From Nitrosomonas sp. (GTDB lineage Bacteria > Pseudomonadota > Gammaproteobacteria > Burkholderiales > Nitrosomonadaceae), in the NCBI GenBank assembly GCA_031316255.1, contig JALDQW010000001.1:3505485-3569484 (forward strand): a stretch of 64,000 bases of DNA, in the 5' to 3' direction. The position numbers were made by a program, and so were the translations under genes. Positions within the stretch are counted from its first letter, which is position 1. Every line of letters begins with the position of its first letter. The notes beneath the pieces were generated by a model, which was not told the DNA's origin, searched no databases, and saw nothing but the letters and a program-made list of their open reading frames with translations. Below are positions 55,929-64,000 of the stretch, piece by piece.

Positions 55929-58698
55929 TTCTCAATATCTTTTTTATTTCGTCGATGACTTGACTGTATTGTTGCTCTAAACTTTCTTGCAGTTTCGTGG
56001 CGGGCTCAAGTTCCCCTACACGGCCAAAGGATTCCAATTCCTTGGCCATATTTGATAATCCTTCAGCACCAATATTGGCCGAACTTGATTTTAAGGCATG
56101 CGCCGTCCGCCGTAACCCCTCAGCATCGCCATATAAGATTGAGTGTCCAATCTGACGAACCAGACTTTCAGTATTTTCAAGAAAGGTACTAAGAATCTTA
56201 TGCACCAATTCATTGCCATGTGACGCATCAAGCTCTCGAATTTGATCAAGCTGTTTAAAATTTATGACTGAAGTATTCTCTGTTTGGAGATTTGCGATCG
56301 CCTTGCCTGCTTTTTCAGTGTTATTTGATTTAACCGCTTCTGCAGATATCCAATGCGAGATTACATGTTGCAATTGTTCAAGCGTATAAGGTTTTGAAAT
56401 AAAATCATTCATTCCCATGTTGATGCAATTTTCGCGATCGTCTGTCGTAGCATTCGCAGTAACAGCGATAATCGGAGTATGCACATTATTTTCGCATTCT
56501 TTACGAATGAGTGAAGTTGCCTCGAAACCATCCATAATTGGCATCTGACAATCCATCAAGATAATATCGTATTGCGTTCTGGAAGCAAGCTCCAGCGCTT
56601 CCTTGCCATTTTTGGCAAGTTCAACTTCCATACCGAGTTTGGCCAACATCGCCAAGGCCACATCCTGGTTAACTGGATTGTCTTCAGCAAGTAAAACCTT
56701 GCCACGGGAGTTTAAGATAATTTGTTCGAGCGAATCTTGTCGCGATGGAGGATTTGAAGTAGAAAAATCAGGCGAATTATTGATAGCACTCGAAATTAAT
56801 TCAAATAATTCTTGTTGACGTATGGGTTTATTGACGCAATGCAAATTACCGAGTCTCTGTCGCAGCGCTTCGACCTCGTCAACATGGCAATAACTTGAAG
56901 TCAACAGCAATACACGCGTTTTAGACAAATTGGTGTCCGTATGAATTTTTTCCGCCAACTGCAACCCGTTCATTCCCGGCATATTCAGATCCAAAATGGC
57001 GAATTGATAGGGATTCCCATTATCAAATGCTCGATTCATAAGTTCGAGCGCCTGCTCAGCGCCGTCAGCACAAGAAGCGTTCATCCGCCAGTTCTTAAGA
57101 TAAGCTTCCAGGATCTCTCTGTTGGTTTTATTGTCGTCAACCACCAGGACATTCATATTTTCTAACGTATTTTCTTGCAGGCTATTTTGTTCAAAATTGG
57201 CCTTTTTCAGTTGAAGATCAATCCTAAATTTTGAACCATGGCCCAACGAACTTTCAACTGAAATTGTGCCACCCATTAATTCAATCAAACTTTTACAAAT
57301 ACTCAGACCAAGACCTGTTCCTCCGTATTGACGCGTTGTAGAACCATCTGCTTGAGTAAAATGTTTGAAAATATTTTCTTGTTGATGGGAATCTATACCC
57401 AACCCTGTATCCTCAACACTGATACTGATTGTAGCGTCGGATTCGGCCTCATTCTCTACTCGGGCACGAACAACGATCTCTCCCTCTGCTGTAAATTTAA
57501 TGGCATTGCTCAGCAGATTCACAATGACCTGGCGTAATCGGAAAGAATCTCCTTTAAACTGGAAAGCGTTGTCTGGCGGCATAAATTGAACCGCCAGTTC
57601 AAGCTTTTTTTCATCGGCCTGCTGTGAGAACATTAGCATTGTATCTTCAATTAGCTTTATCAGTGAAAAATCAATCGTCTCTAGCTGCAAATGACCGGAT
57701 TCTATTTTTGAGAAGTCGAGAATATCGTTTATTATCCCCAACAAATGTTGGCCTGAGCGTTGTACTGTTTCAGCAAAATGCCTCTGATCTGTATTCAACC
57801 GACTACCCAAAAGTAAATCGATCATGCCAAGAATTCCGTTCATCGGTGTACGGATTTCGTGACTCATGGTTGCAAGAAATTCACTTTTGGCTTTACTGGA
57901 CGATTCAGCCGCTTCTTTCGCAATCACCAGTTCTTCTGTTCGAATAGCAACTTCTTCTTCCAAATGATCCAAATGATTCGCTAATTTTGCATCGCGCTCT
58001 TGGATCACATCAAGCATGCTATTAAATCCATTAGCCAGCGTATTCAGCTCAAGAATATTGCTTGGCACTGTTCTGACCGAATAGTTTGCATTATGCGAAA
58101 CATGTTCGATAACACCAGAAAGTTGATTGAGTGGATTCAGTACCGATTTATTGAGTTGCTGCAATAGCAGATGCGCGATAATCAGTGCGGCAATTGCAGC
58201 AACTATTGTGATAACAATTTGCAATAGAATCTGCTGGTAGAGTGTATACAGACTAATTTCCAGGTAAAGGCCACCCAGAAGCTGGTCGTTCATGTGAACA
58301 GGTTCAATAATTGAAATGAAATTGATATTCCACTGAAAGTCTTCTTTAAGCGAATTTAATTGTTGAGGAGGAATATTTCTGCCAATATGATATTGAGAAA
58401 TGAGTACGCTTTTATCATCATACAAAGCAGCTGCGTGAACTTCTTTCGTGTTACTTAGAGAATGCAAAAGCGTTTCCGCTGCCGCAGTGTCTTGAAACAT
58501 TATTGAAGCCGTTGCATTTTCAACCAATAATTTAGCAGTGGAATGACTCTTTTCCAGTAAAGAAAAATAATTAATTAGAAAACTGCTTAAGATGACAACA
58601 ATAGCGAACAGAAAAATGGCAGTGCTTTGTGTGGCAAAACTTATTTCTTGCAATCTGGAACGTAATGTAGTCACAGATGGGGATGTTGAAGTTTGCAT
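55906..58698 (-). CDS. CHASE8 hybrid sensor histidine kinase with Hpt
   Basis: A 930-residue inner-membrane kinase. TM1 at about 25-45. Periplasmic CHASE8 at about 50-150 ([28 protein letters not shown]). TM2 at about 158-180, HAMP at about 182-235. HisKA with His280 ([17 protein letters not shown]). HATPase ([34 protein letters not shown]). Two receivers ([27 protein letters not shown]). A C-terminal Hpt ([18 protein letters not shown]). CHASE8 is the YfiN-type input domain that YfiR binds. First gene of the five-gene operon, whose downstream receivers could take phosphate from the Hpt. Confidence 0.93.
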   Translation of the reverse strand: MQTSTSPSVTTLRSRLQEISFATQSTAIFLFAIVVILSSFLINYFSLLEKSHSTAKLLVENATASIMFQDTAAAETLLHSLSNTKEVHAAALYDDKSVLISQYHIGRNIPPQQLNSLKEDFQWNINFISIIEPVHMNDQLLGGLYLEISLYTLYQQILLQIVITIVAAIAALIIAHLLLQQLNKSVLNPLNQLSGVIEHVSHNANYSVRTVPSNILELNTLANGFNSMLDVIQERDAKLANHLDHLEEEVAIRTEELVIAKEAAESSSKAKSEFLATMSHEIRTPMNGILGMIDLLLGSRLNTDQRHFAETVQRSGQHLLGIINDILDFSKIESGHLQLETIDFSLIKLIEDTMLMFSQQADEKKLELAVQFMPPDNAFQFKGDSFRLRQVIVNLLSNAIKFTAEGEIVVRARVENEAESDATISISVEDTGLGIDSHQQENIFKHFTQADGSTTRQYGGTGLGLSICKSLIELMGGTISVESSLGHGSKFRIDLQLKKANFEQNSLQENTLENMNVLVVDDNKTNREILEAYLKNWRMNASCADGAEQALELMNRAFDNGNPYQFAILDLNMPGMNGLQLAEKIHTDTNLSKTRVLLLTSSYCHVDEVEALRQRLGNLHCVNKPIRQQELFELISSAINNSPDFSTSNPPSRQDSLEQIILNSRGKVLLAEDNPVNQDVALAMLAKLGMEVELAKNGKEALELASRTQYDIILMDCQMPIMDGFEATSLIRKECENNVHTPIIAVTANATTDDRENCINMGMNDFISKPYTLEQLQHVISHWISAEAVKSNNTEKAGKAIANLQTENTSVINFKQLDQIRELDASHGNELVHKILSTFLENTESLVRQIGHSILYGDAEGLRRTAHALKSSSANIGAEGLSNMAKELESFGRVGELEPATKLQESLEQQYSQVIDEIKKILRNDESSVI

Positions 58699-58830
58699 AA
58701 CCGATTTAGTTTTAAGAGGCCGTAATAAAATGTAGTCCTTCTTTAAACGGAAGATATTAAATGAAATTTATGTAAGGAAAACGTTAAACTCCATGGCAAT
58801 TGTCTTTCTATTTCAAATAAATAGAAATAT

Positions 58831-59052
58831 TTGGTATTAAACAGGTTATGTCGATGAGAAAACTGAATATGCATTGGCCGACTATGTTATTGAATTCCCG
58901 GCACATAGCACGGTATACCTTGCAGGAAATGATATTCTTTTGCCAAAAATCGAAGGCAGCGCATGGACGCCGACAAGCGCACAGAACCCGGCAAATACAG
59001 ATGAATTCAGCATTAGCACACAACGGCATCAAGTGCATCAAAAGGGAAAATG
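58831..59052 (+). pseudogene. gene remnant interrupted by the IS256-family element
   Basis: An in-frame stretch follows a stop near 58830 and reads YALADYVIEFPAHSTVYLAG, then NDILLPKIEGSAWTP, up to the left IS end. It looks like real coding sequence but has no convincing start codon, only a TTG at 58874. Past the IS and the duplicated 8 bp the frame continues as GKCVEMNLTLW. The original protein was not recognised. Confidence 0.45.
59045..59052. repeat. 8-bp target duplication, left copy
   Basis: GGAAAATG lies directly outside the left IS end and recurs at 60463-60470 outside the right end. Eight bases is the usual duplication for IS256-family elements. Confidence 0.9.
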
Positions 59053-59109
59053 GGGAGTATTAGAAATTCTGTGTCATTCCTTTAGTATTAAATTTTATAG
59101 GAGTGACGA

Positions 59110-60321
59110 ATGAACAAGACTACAGTGCAATTTGATTTTGAAGAAGCCTTGGAATCCTTGAAAGCGGGGCGGAATTTGAATGGAAAAGATGGCATATTAA
59201 CGCCATTGATCAAACAACTCACTGAAGCTGCATTGGCGGCGGAACTTGAACAGCATATCAAATCCGGGGATGAACAGAACCGGAAGAATGGCACGACGCC
59301 AAAGACTGTAAAATCAGCATCAGGTAGTTTTCAACTGGAAACACCCAGAGACCGCAACGGTACATTTGAACCACAGTTGGTTAAAAAGCATCAGACCCAT
59401 CTTACCGATGAAATCGAACGCAAGATTTTATCGTTATTTGCGTTGGGTTCCAGCTATCAGGATATTTCTGGGCATATTGCCGAACTGTACGGCATTGATG
59501 TTTCAACGGCGACGATCAGCGCAGTCACAGATAAGCTTATTCCGGAGCTTAGGGAATGGCAACAGCGCCCGCTGGATAGTCACTATCCGTTCGTATGGCT
59601 GGATGCCATACATCACAAGGTGAAAGAAGACAGCCGTTATATCAGCAAGGCAGTCTATACCGTACTTGGCTTAAACATTGAAGGAAAGAAGGAAGTACTG
59701 GGGTTGTATGTATCGGAAAGCGAAGGCGCCCGGTTCTGGCTTTCCGTACTGGCAGACTTAAATAACCGTGGCGTACGGGATATCCTTATTGCCGCCGTTG
59801 ATGGACTCGTGGGTTTTCCTGAGGCAATCAACAGTATTTTTCCTGAAACCGAGGTTCAGTTGTGCATTATTCATCAAATCCGCAATTCGATGAAATATGT
59901 GGCGTCAAAAAATCAAAAAGCATTCATGGCTGACCTGAAACCGGTATACAAAGCGCCGACCATTGATGCAGCCGAAGATGCGCTTGATGCACTGGAAGCC
60001 AAATGGGGAAAACACTATCCCATCGTGATTCAATCCTGGCGCAACAAATGGGAAAATTTATCGGTATACTTCAAATATCCTGAACCGATACGCCGTGTGA
60101 TTTATACAACCAACACGATTGAGGCCGTTCATCGTCAATTTCGCAAACTGACAAAAACCAAAGGTGGATTTCCGAATGAAAACAGTCTGTTGAAATTATT
60201 GTATGTTGGTATCAAAAACGCCAGCAAAAAATGGACAATGCCAATACTAAACTGGAATTTGACATTATCCCAGCTTGCGATATATTTTGAGGGGCGTTTG
60301 GATGCGGCACTGGATTTATGA
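59110..60321 (+). CDS. IS256-family transposase
   Basis: A 403-residue mutator-type DDE transposase. Motifs: LFALGSSYQDISGHIAELYG, DAIHHKVKEDSRYISKAVY (first Asp), VLADLNNRGVRDILIAAVDG (second Asp), PETEVQLCIIHQIRNSMKYV and VIYTTNTIEAVHRQFRK with the catalytic Glu. GGAGTGACGA precedes the ATG. The frame is intact. Confidence 0.96.
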   Translation: MNKTTVQFDFEEALESLKAGRNLNGKDGILTPLIKQLTEAALAAELEQHIKSGDEQNRKNGTTPKTVKSASGSFQLETPRDRNGTFEPQLVKKHQTHLTDEIERKILSLFALGSSYQDISGHIAELYGIDVSTATISAVTDKLIPELREWQQRPLDSHYPFVWLDAIHHKVKEDSRYISKAVYTVLGLNIEGKKEVLGLYVSESEGARFWLSVLADLNNRGVRDILIAAVDGLVGFPEAINSIFPETEVQLCIIHQIRNSMKYVASKNQKAFMADLKPVYKAPTIDAAEDALDALEAKWGKHYPIVIQSWRNKWENLSVYFKYPEPIRRVIYTTNTIEAVHRQFRKLTKTKGGFPNENSLLKLLYVGIKNASKKWTMPILNWNLTLSQLAIYFEGRLDAALDL

Positions 60322-60343
60322 ATTTAATACAGATTTTTATGTC

Positions 60344-60405
60344 ACCGCTGAAACTGGTTAGCGTATTGACACGAATTGTGTCGATCGGTCACCGGTTTCA
60401 GTGGT
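60344..60405 (+). repeat. inverted repeat in the IS256 3' untranslated part
   Basis: ACCGCTGAAACTGGT (60344-60358) and ACCGGTTTCAGTGGT (60391-60405) are inverted repeats with two mismatched positions, enclosing a smaller GACAC/GTGTC pair. It may act as a terminator or translation shield for the element. Confidence 0.6.
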
Positions 60406-60462
60406 TAACAAGCGAAGCGCGTTAGGTGATTGGCAAACTGACACAGAATTTTGAACACCCTC

Positions 60463-60470
60463 GGAAAATG
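60463..60470. repeat. 8-bp target duplication, right copy
   Basis: GGAAAATG, identical to 59045-59052, directly outside the right IS end. Confidence 0.9.
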
Positions 60471-60553
60471 TGTTGAAATGAATTTGACCTTATGGTCGAT
60501 AACTGTCAGATCAAGTCTAAACTACTACACTCCAGCATTACTGCAACTGAGTT

Positions 60554-62413
60554 CTATGCAGCTTCCAGGATTAAATTCTTTCCATTCTTTTTTGCCCGGT
60601 ATAACGCCTCGTCTGCGCGTTTAAAGATATTATCTTGCAACTCGCCCGATTTATATTCGGCCACACCGGCGCTAAATGTAATTAAAACCTTTTTATTTTC
60701 ATGCAAAAAGAACTTTTTGGTTAAATCGCGCCTTACTCTTGACAGCACTTCTACTGCTTCTTTCAGTTGCGTATTCGGTAGCAGAACTACAAATTCTTCA
60801 CCGCCATACCGCGCGACAACGTCATCACTTCGCGTCACATTTTTTACAGCATTAACCAAGTACACAAGCGCTTCATCGCCGGCCTTGTGGCCATAAGTAT
60901 CGTTCAGCGCTTTGAAATTATCGACATCAAGCAATGCATAGCAAACCGGCTGCTGTTGACGTTTGGCGCGCGCTACTTCGCGGTCAAATACCAGATCCAA
61001 TCCTCGGCGATTCAGAACCCCCGTCAAATGATCTTCGTGTATCTTCTCGTTCATTTGCAGTATTTCGGATTCCAGCTGTACTATTTTTTCCTGAGCAATT
61101 TCAACTTCCGCGCGCGCTGCTATAAACCCGTCCCGATAACCTTGTGTACTTTCCTGCATTTGCCGGGTGTCTTTCATGACTTCAACGAGCAATTGATTCA
61201 ACGCCTCTAAATCTTCCGTCTGACTAATCTGTTCTGAGTAGCTTTCTATTTTTTTATGGTATTCACCCGTTTCATCTGAAAGCTCTTCAATATTACCGAT
61301 CAGACAAGTGGCCATTTCTTTTAATGTATTTTTGGCATCACCCAGTCCGCGTTTAATAATTTCCTGCCTTTGAATAATCGCTTCCAAATAACTTTCAGCC
61401 TCAGCCAACAGACGTTTATCCAATGGCTGCGCTATAGTTCTGCGCAGTTTGGAAACATGATTTCTTATCCATTCATCTTCGGACAGGAACTCACCGGTAC
61501 TGTCCAGAAGTCGGTCCATTAATTTCAATAATCTCTGTTGCAGCTTTTCATTATCGTTACCACAATATTCAAATTTCTCGAGAAATTTCTTGAAATCAGT
61601 CGCAAACTGTTCCAGCTCTTGCTTACTCTGAATGTAATGAACACTCTGCGCCAAACGCTTCACGTCACTACCCAATACCGTATCATCCGATTGTATGAAA
61701 GCAACCTGTTCCAACATTTGCACCAACAACGCCTTTATCTCATCGGCCATACCGTCAGCGGACACACTATTTTGCGCGTGTTGAACGGCTATAGACTCTG
61801 TTTCTTCATCAATCGTATCAGTTGACGCTTCTGCCCGCATAGAATCATCAGTATTGCCAACTTCAATAGATTCATTTGCCTCGGTTGCCAAAACATCCCA
61901 TGATGCAACCAGCGCATTCAATTTTTTCTGAAGTTCAAAAGAATCTAACGAGGAATTCGCCAACACGCGATTCAAGCCTTCGCGTTTTCTGGCGGCAGTC
62001 ACTTGACCATGATTCTTATCAAGCTTTTTTAAAAGTGTGGCAATCGTCTCAGTCCATAAAATTTTATCGACCGGAGCAGCTCTACTTGACAGGCTATCGT
62101 GTTTGTCCAGGTCGCCGACCAAGCCAGCCATTTTCATCAAAACCGCTTTATATTCATTCCAGTTTCTATTTTTGACTGCCTGTTCCAGCATATTGGCAAA
62201 ACGGGACAATTCCTGTGTATGACGCGGGAAATCGTTTGCAAACATGGCAAGCATTCTCGTTGTACTTACAGGCATCTGGTTAACTGGCACGCCAGCAATC
62301 TCATCGTAGATTTTGTGGTAATTATCCGGTGTTGGCTGAAGTTTTAATGAGCCGAGTTTTAACAGTGTTTCACGTGCAATGATCGAAGGAGCAATATTAT
62401 TGGATTGAGTCAT
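60554..62413 (-). CDS. GGDEF diguanylate cyclase with long helical N-terminus
   Basis: A 619-residue cytosolic protein. The N-terminal 70 residues match a module frequent in proteobacterial GGDEF proteins (LLKLGSLKLQPTPDNYHKIY). Residues about 230-455 are helical and coiled-coil-rich. GGDEF domain at about 460-619 with RYGGEEFVVLLP and LLDVDNFKALNDTYGHKAGD. The substrate and metal residues look intact, so it should synthesise c-di-GMP. The inhibitory RxxD motif was not found at the usual place. Confidence 0.93.
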   Translation of the reverse strand: MTQSNNIAPSIIARETLLKLGSLKLQPTPDNYHKIYDEIAGVPVNQMPVSTTRMLAMFANDFPRHTQELSRFANMLEQAVKNRNWNEYKAVLMKMAGLVGDLDKHDSLSSRAAPVDKILWTETIATLLKKLDKNHGQVTAARKREGLNRVLANSSLDSFELQKKLNALVASWDVLATEANESIEVGNTDDSMRAEASTDTIDEETESIAVQHAQNSVSADGMADEIKALLVQMLEQVAFIQSDDTVLGSDVKRLAQSVHYIQSKQELEQFATDFKKFLEKFEYCGNDNEKLQQRLLKLMDRLLDSTGEFLSEDEWIRNHVSKLRRTIAQPLDKRLLAEAESYLEAIIQRQEIIKRGLGDAKNTLKEMATCLIGNIEELSDETGEYHKKIESYSEQISQTEDLEALNQLLVEVMKDTRQMQESTQGYRDGFIAARAEVEIAQEKIVQLESEILQMNEKIHEDHLTGVLNRRGLDLVFDREVARAKRQQQPVCYALLDVDNFKALNDTYGHKAGDEALVYLVNAVKNVTRSDDVVARYGGEEFVVLLPNTQLKEAVEVLSRVRRDLTKKFFLHENKKVLITFSAGVAEYKSGELQDNIFKRADEALYRAKKNGKNLILEAA

Positions 62414-62761
62414 GAATTTTTTGTTAGCAAATTATTTTCAGGAAAAATGCATTTATTTTAATTGCCAGATTCTAATATCTTTGTTCTTACAGCATTAAAT
62501 TGAGTAAAAACCCTATAGCTATAAATGTTACTTTATTTTTCTTTCTGGCAGCCAGCGAAACAAAAGTTTTTTTACCCCTTAATTTTTAACACGCTGTAGA
62601 ATTAAGCGTAGATAGCTCCAATCAAAACTTAATCCGATAGAAAAACTCACCAATTAAAATTGTTCAAACTGACTACGGCATAAGCGATCAGGAATTTACA
62701 CAATATTTGCACCATTGAGCTTATTTGCCGATAATAGGGCCTTGTCTTTTGAGGTGAAATC
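62414..62761. other. intergenic promoter region between divergent genes
   Basis: A 348-bp AT-rich stretch between the divergent GGDEF and SpoIIAA-like genes. It should hold both promoters. I see no repeat or RNA structure worth naming. GAGGTG, seven bases before 62762, is the ribosome site of the plus-strand gene. Confidence 0.5.
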
Positions 62762-63115
62762 ATGATTACAATACAAAAACAAAATAGTCTGGTTATCGTT
62801 GCTGTAATCGGCGAATTTACATTAACCGATTACAAGTCATTTGAAGAACAGGTCATCTATCAATCCAGTTTTGAAGGAAAAGTTAATGTCGTGGTTGATT
62901 TACGCGACATGCTCGACTATACCGTTGATGTCGCCTGGGAAGATATTAAATTTATGCACGAGCACGGCAACGACTTTAATCATGTTGCCGTCGTAACAGA
63001 CGACCAATGGCAAACCTGGAGCGCCTGGGTCTCCAATCTGTTTACCAACGCTAACGTTCTTGTGTTTGATGATTACGACAAAGCTGTAGACTGGGCAACA
63101 AGCGAAGACGACTAG
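62762..63115 (+). CDS. SpoIIAA-like STAS-fold protein
   Basis: A 117-residue protein of the SpoIIAA-like (DUF3478) family: VIGEFTLTDYKSFEEQV, VVVDLRDMLDYTVDVAWED, VAVVTDDQWQTWSAWVSN and the ending FDDYDKAVDWA. Members are thought to bind lipids or act as soluble carriers; the role here is unknown. It carries no phosphorylatable Ser at the classic STAS position. Confidence 0.85.
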   Translation: MITIQKQNSLVIVAVIGEFTLTDYKSFEEQVIYQSSFEGKVNVVVDLRDMLDYTVDVAWEDIKFMHEHGNDFNHVAVVTDDQWQTWSAWVSNLFTNANVLVFDDYDKAVDWATSEDD

Positions 63116-63171
63116 TCCAGCGTATAAAAAATACAAACTTGAATCAATTTACCCAATTTTCATAACAGCAA

Positions 63172-63660
63172 ATGGACGATTTCACGCTCGCCCGTGTTAT
63201 TCACGTACTGGCTGTGGTGCTCTGGATTGGCGGTGTTGCAATGGTTACGACGGTGCTGCTCCCCACGTTAAAGCATATGTCATCGCCTACAGAAGCCATG
63301 TGTTTTTTTACTGATTTCCGCCGCCGCTTTGCTGCGCAGGCGCGCTTTACGACATTGCTTGTCGGTTTGAGCGGATTTTACATGACCCATGTACTTGATG
63401 CCTGGTCCCGTTTTACCCAGTGGCAGTATTGGTGGATGCATACCATGGTATTGGTGTGGCTGTTGTTTACAGTCATGCTGTTTATTATTGAGCCGCGCGC
63501 AAGGCGACAGCCAGACCCAGCTGCACAAAAACAAATCAGCGCGCAAACATTCGCAAAAATCCAGCGCAAACATATGACACTGCTCATTCTAAGCCTGCTC
63601 ACCATAGCCGGTGCAGTTGCCGGCAGTCATGGCTGGCTGATTTCAGTGGGGGCATCATGA
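63172..63660 (+). CDS. CopD-like four-helix membrane protein
   Basis: A 162-residue integral membrane protein with four helices. The first carries LARVIHVLAVVLWIGGVAMV with the His typical of the CopD/cytochrome-b561-like superfamily. A second His lies in YMTHVLDA and a third in WWMHTMVL. It could bind haem or copper. Its stop overlaps the next gene by four bases (ATGA), so they are translationally coupled. Confidence 0.8.
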   Translation: MDDFTLARVIHVLAVVLWIGGVAMVTTVLLPTLKHMSSPTEAMCFFTDFRRRFAAQARFTTLLVGLSGFYMTHVLDAWSRFTQWQYWWMHTMVLVWLLFTVMLFIIEPRARRQPDPAAQKQISAQTFAKIQRKHMTLLILSLLTIAGAVAGSHGWLISVGAS

Positions 63661-64000
63661 GTTACGCGCTGTTGAAAATGATCCATATCGGCAGTGTAAT
63701 CACCAGTTTTCTGCTTTTCTTTCTGCGCGGCATTTGGATAATCAAGGACTCATCCAGTCTGCGCCAACGCTGGGTCAAAATTCTGCCGCATGTCGTCGAC
63801 ACCATCCTGTTGGTCAGCGCCATTACGTTGGCCTATAAAATCCAGCAAAGCCCGATCAGCGATTCCTGGCTCACTGCCAAAGTCCTGGGTTTGCTGGTTT
63901 ATATCGGTTTGGGCATGATCGCCATGCGCTTTGGCAAATCACGTAAAACTCGCATCAACGCGTGGATCGCCGCACAGTGTGTTTTTGCGTATATTGTTGG
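63657..64000 (+). CDS. SirB-like membrane protein, C-terminus outside window
   Basis: It starts at the ATG at 63657 overlapping the CopD-like stop, and stays open to the window end (114 codons). It has helices with LLKMIHIGSVITSFLLFFLR, LPHVVDTILLVSAITLAY and WLTAKVLGLLVYIGLGMIA, matching the SirB2 family. Function is not established. Confidence 0.85.
   Translation, partial: MSYALLKMIHIGSVITSFLLFFLRGIWIIKDSSSLRQRWVKILPHVVDTILLVSAITLAYKIQQSPISDSWLTAKVLGLLVYIGLGMIAMRFGKSRKTRINAWIAAQCVFAYIV

Larger units (their letters stand above)
59053..60462 (+). mobile_element. IS256-family insertion sequence, complete
   Basis: A 1,410-bp element with terminal inverted repeats. The left end GGGAGTATTAGAAATTCTG and the reversed right end GAGGGTGTTCAAAATTCTG share the inner ATTCTGTGTCA and about 18 of 24 positions. 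It is flanked by an 8-bp duplication and has an intact transposase, so it inserted recently. Confidence 0.93.

Overview
The window looks like part of the chromosome of an ammonia-oxidising betaproteobacterium of the Nitrosomonas type. The key marker is a stand-alone amoC gene (22074-22883) whose product is nearly colinear with Nitrosomonas AmoC. A soluble NAD-linked [NiFe] hydrogenase of the Ralstonia HoxFUYH type, several TonB-dependent receptors and c-di-GMP signalling genes fit that placement. The species cannot be fixed from the sequence alone.

Layout. 1-3.6 kb: two tandem TonB-dependent receptors (the first cut by the window edge). 3.9-7.8 kb: hydrogenase maturation block hoxW, hypA, hypB, a short hypF, followed by an hslO whose redox zinc site has lost two of four cysteines. 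8.2-9.6 kb: an ISNCY/IS1202-like insertion sequence with a 20-bp flanking direct repeat. 9.6-10.3 kb: a FitAB-type toxin-antitoxin pair.

10.4-18.9 kb is the most unusual region: a complete diversity-generating retroelement (DGR) joined to a TIR / MoxR-AAA+ / membrane-FGE-fold gene set, all on the minus strand. It has a DGR reverse transcriptase, an Avd-like four-helix protein, a 119-bp template repeat overlapping the 3' end of the RT gene, and two variable repeats at the 3' ends of two FGE-fold (C-type-lectin-like) genes. All 24 substitutions in the variable part of the repeats fall on template adenines. I read it as a self-diversifying sensor attached to a TIR effector, a biological-conflict system.

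19-23.6 kb: a PAS-rich histidine kinase with a LuxR-type response regulator, then amoC with a small membrane-anchored periplasmic protein gene. 23.7-26.4 kb: a RimK / deacylase / retropepsin-like triad. 26.7-32 kb: hoxFUYH preceded by a DUF1614 membrane protein. 32.4-34.8 kb: two HDOD genes around a MEKHLA gene. 34.8-36.8 kb: an AT-rich patch with an IS30 remnant, a Crp-type regulator, a small membrane protein and a tRNA 3'-end fragment, probably a decayed island.

37-41.8 kb: an RNA-repair locus, with rtcR diverging from a sigma-54-driven rtcB, then two tRNA-like elements and a slipin gene. 41.8-44.4 kb: a YfiR-like gene behind a TonB receptor. 44.7-48.9 kb: housekeeping genes nadE, algC/manB, a zinc-finger gene and ilvE. 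49.2-58.7 kb: a tightly overlapped five-gene operon (CHASE8 hybrid kinase, REC-PAS-GGDEF-EAL, HDOD-REC-GGDEF, YfiR, TonB receptor) that looks like a YfiBNR-type periplasmic switch rewired to a TonB receptor and a phosphorelay. 59-60.5 kb: an IS256-family element with an 8-bp target duplication inside a gene remnant. 60.5-64 kb: a GGDEF protein, a SpoIIAA-like protein, a CopD-like protein and a partial SirB-like protein.

A MITE-like repeat occurs at 21.77 and 32.04 kb, with a likely short relative at 3.9 kb.
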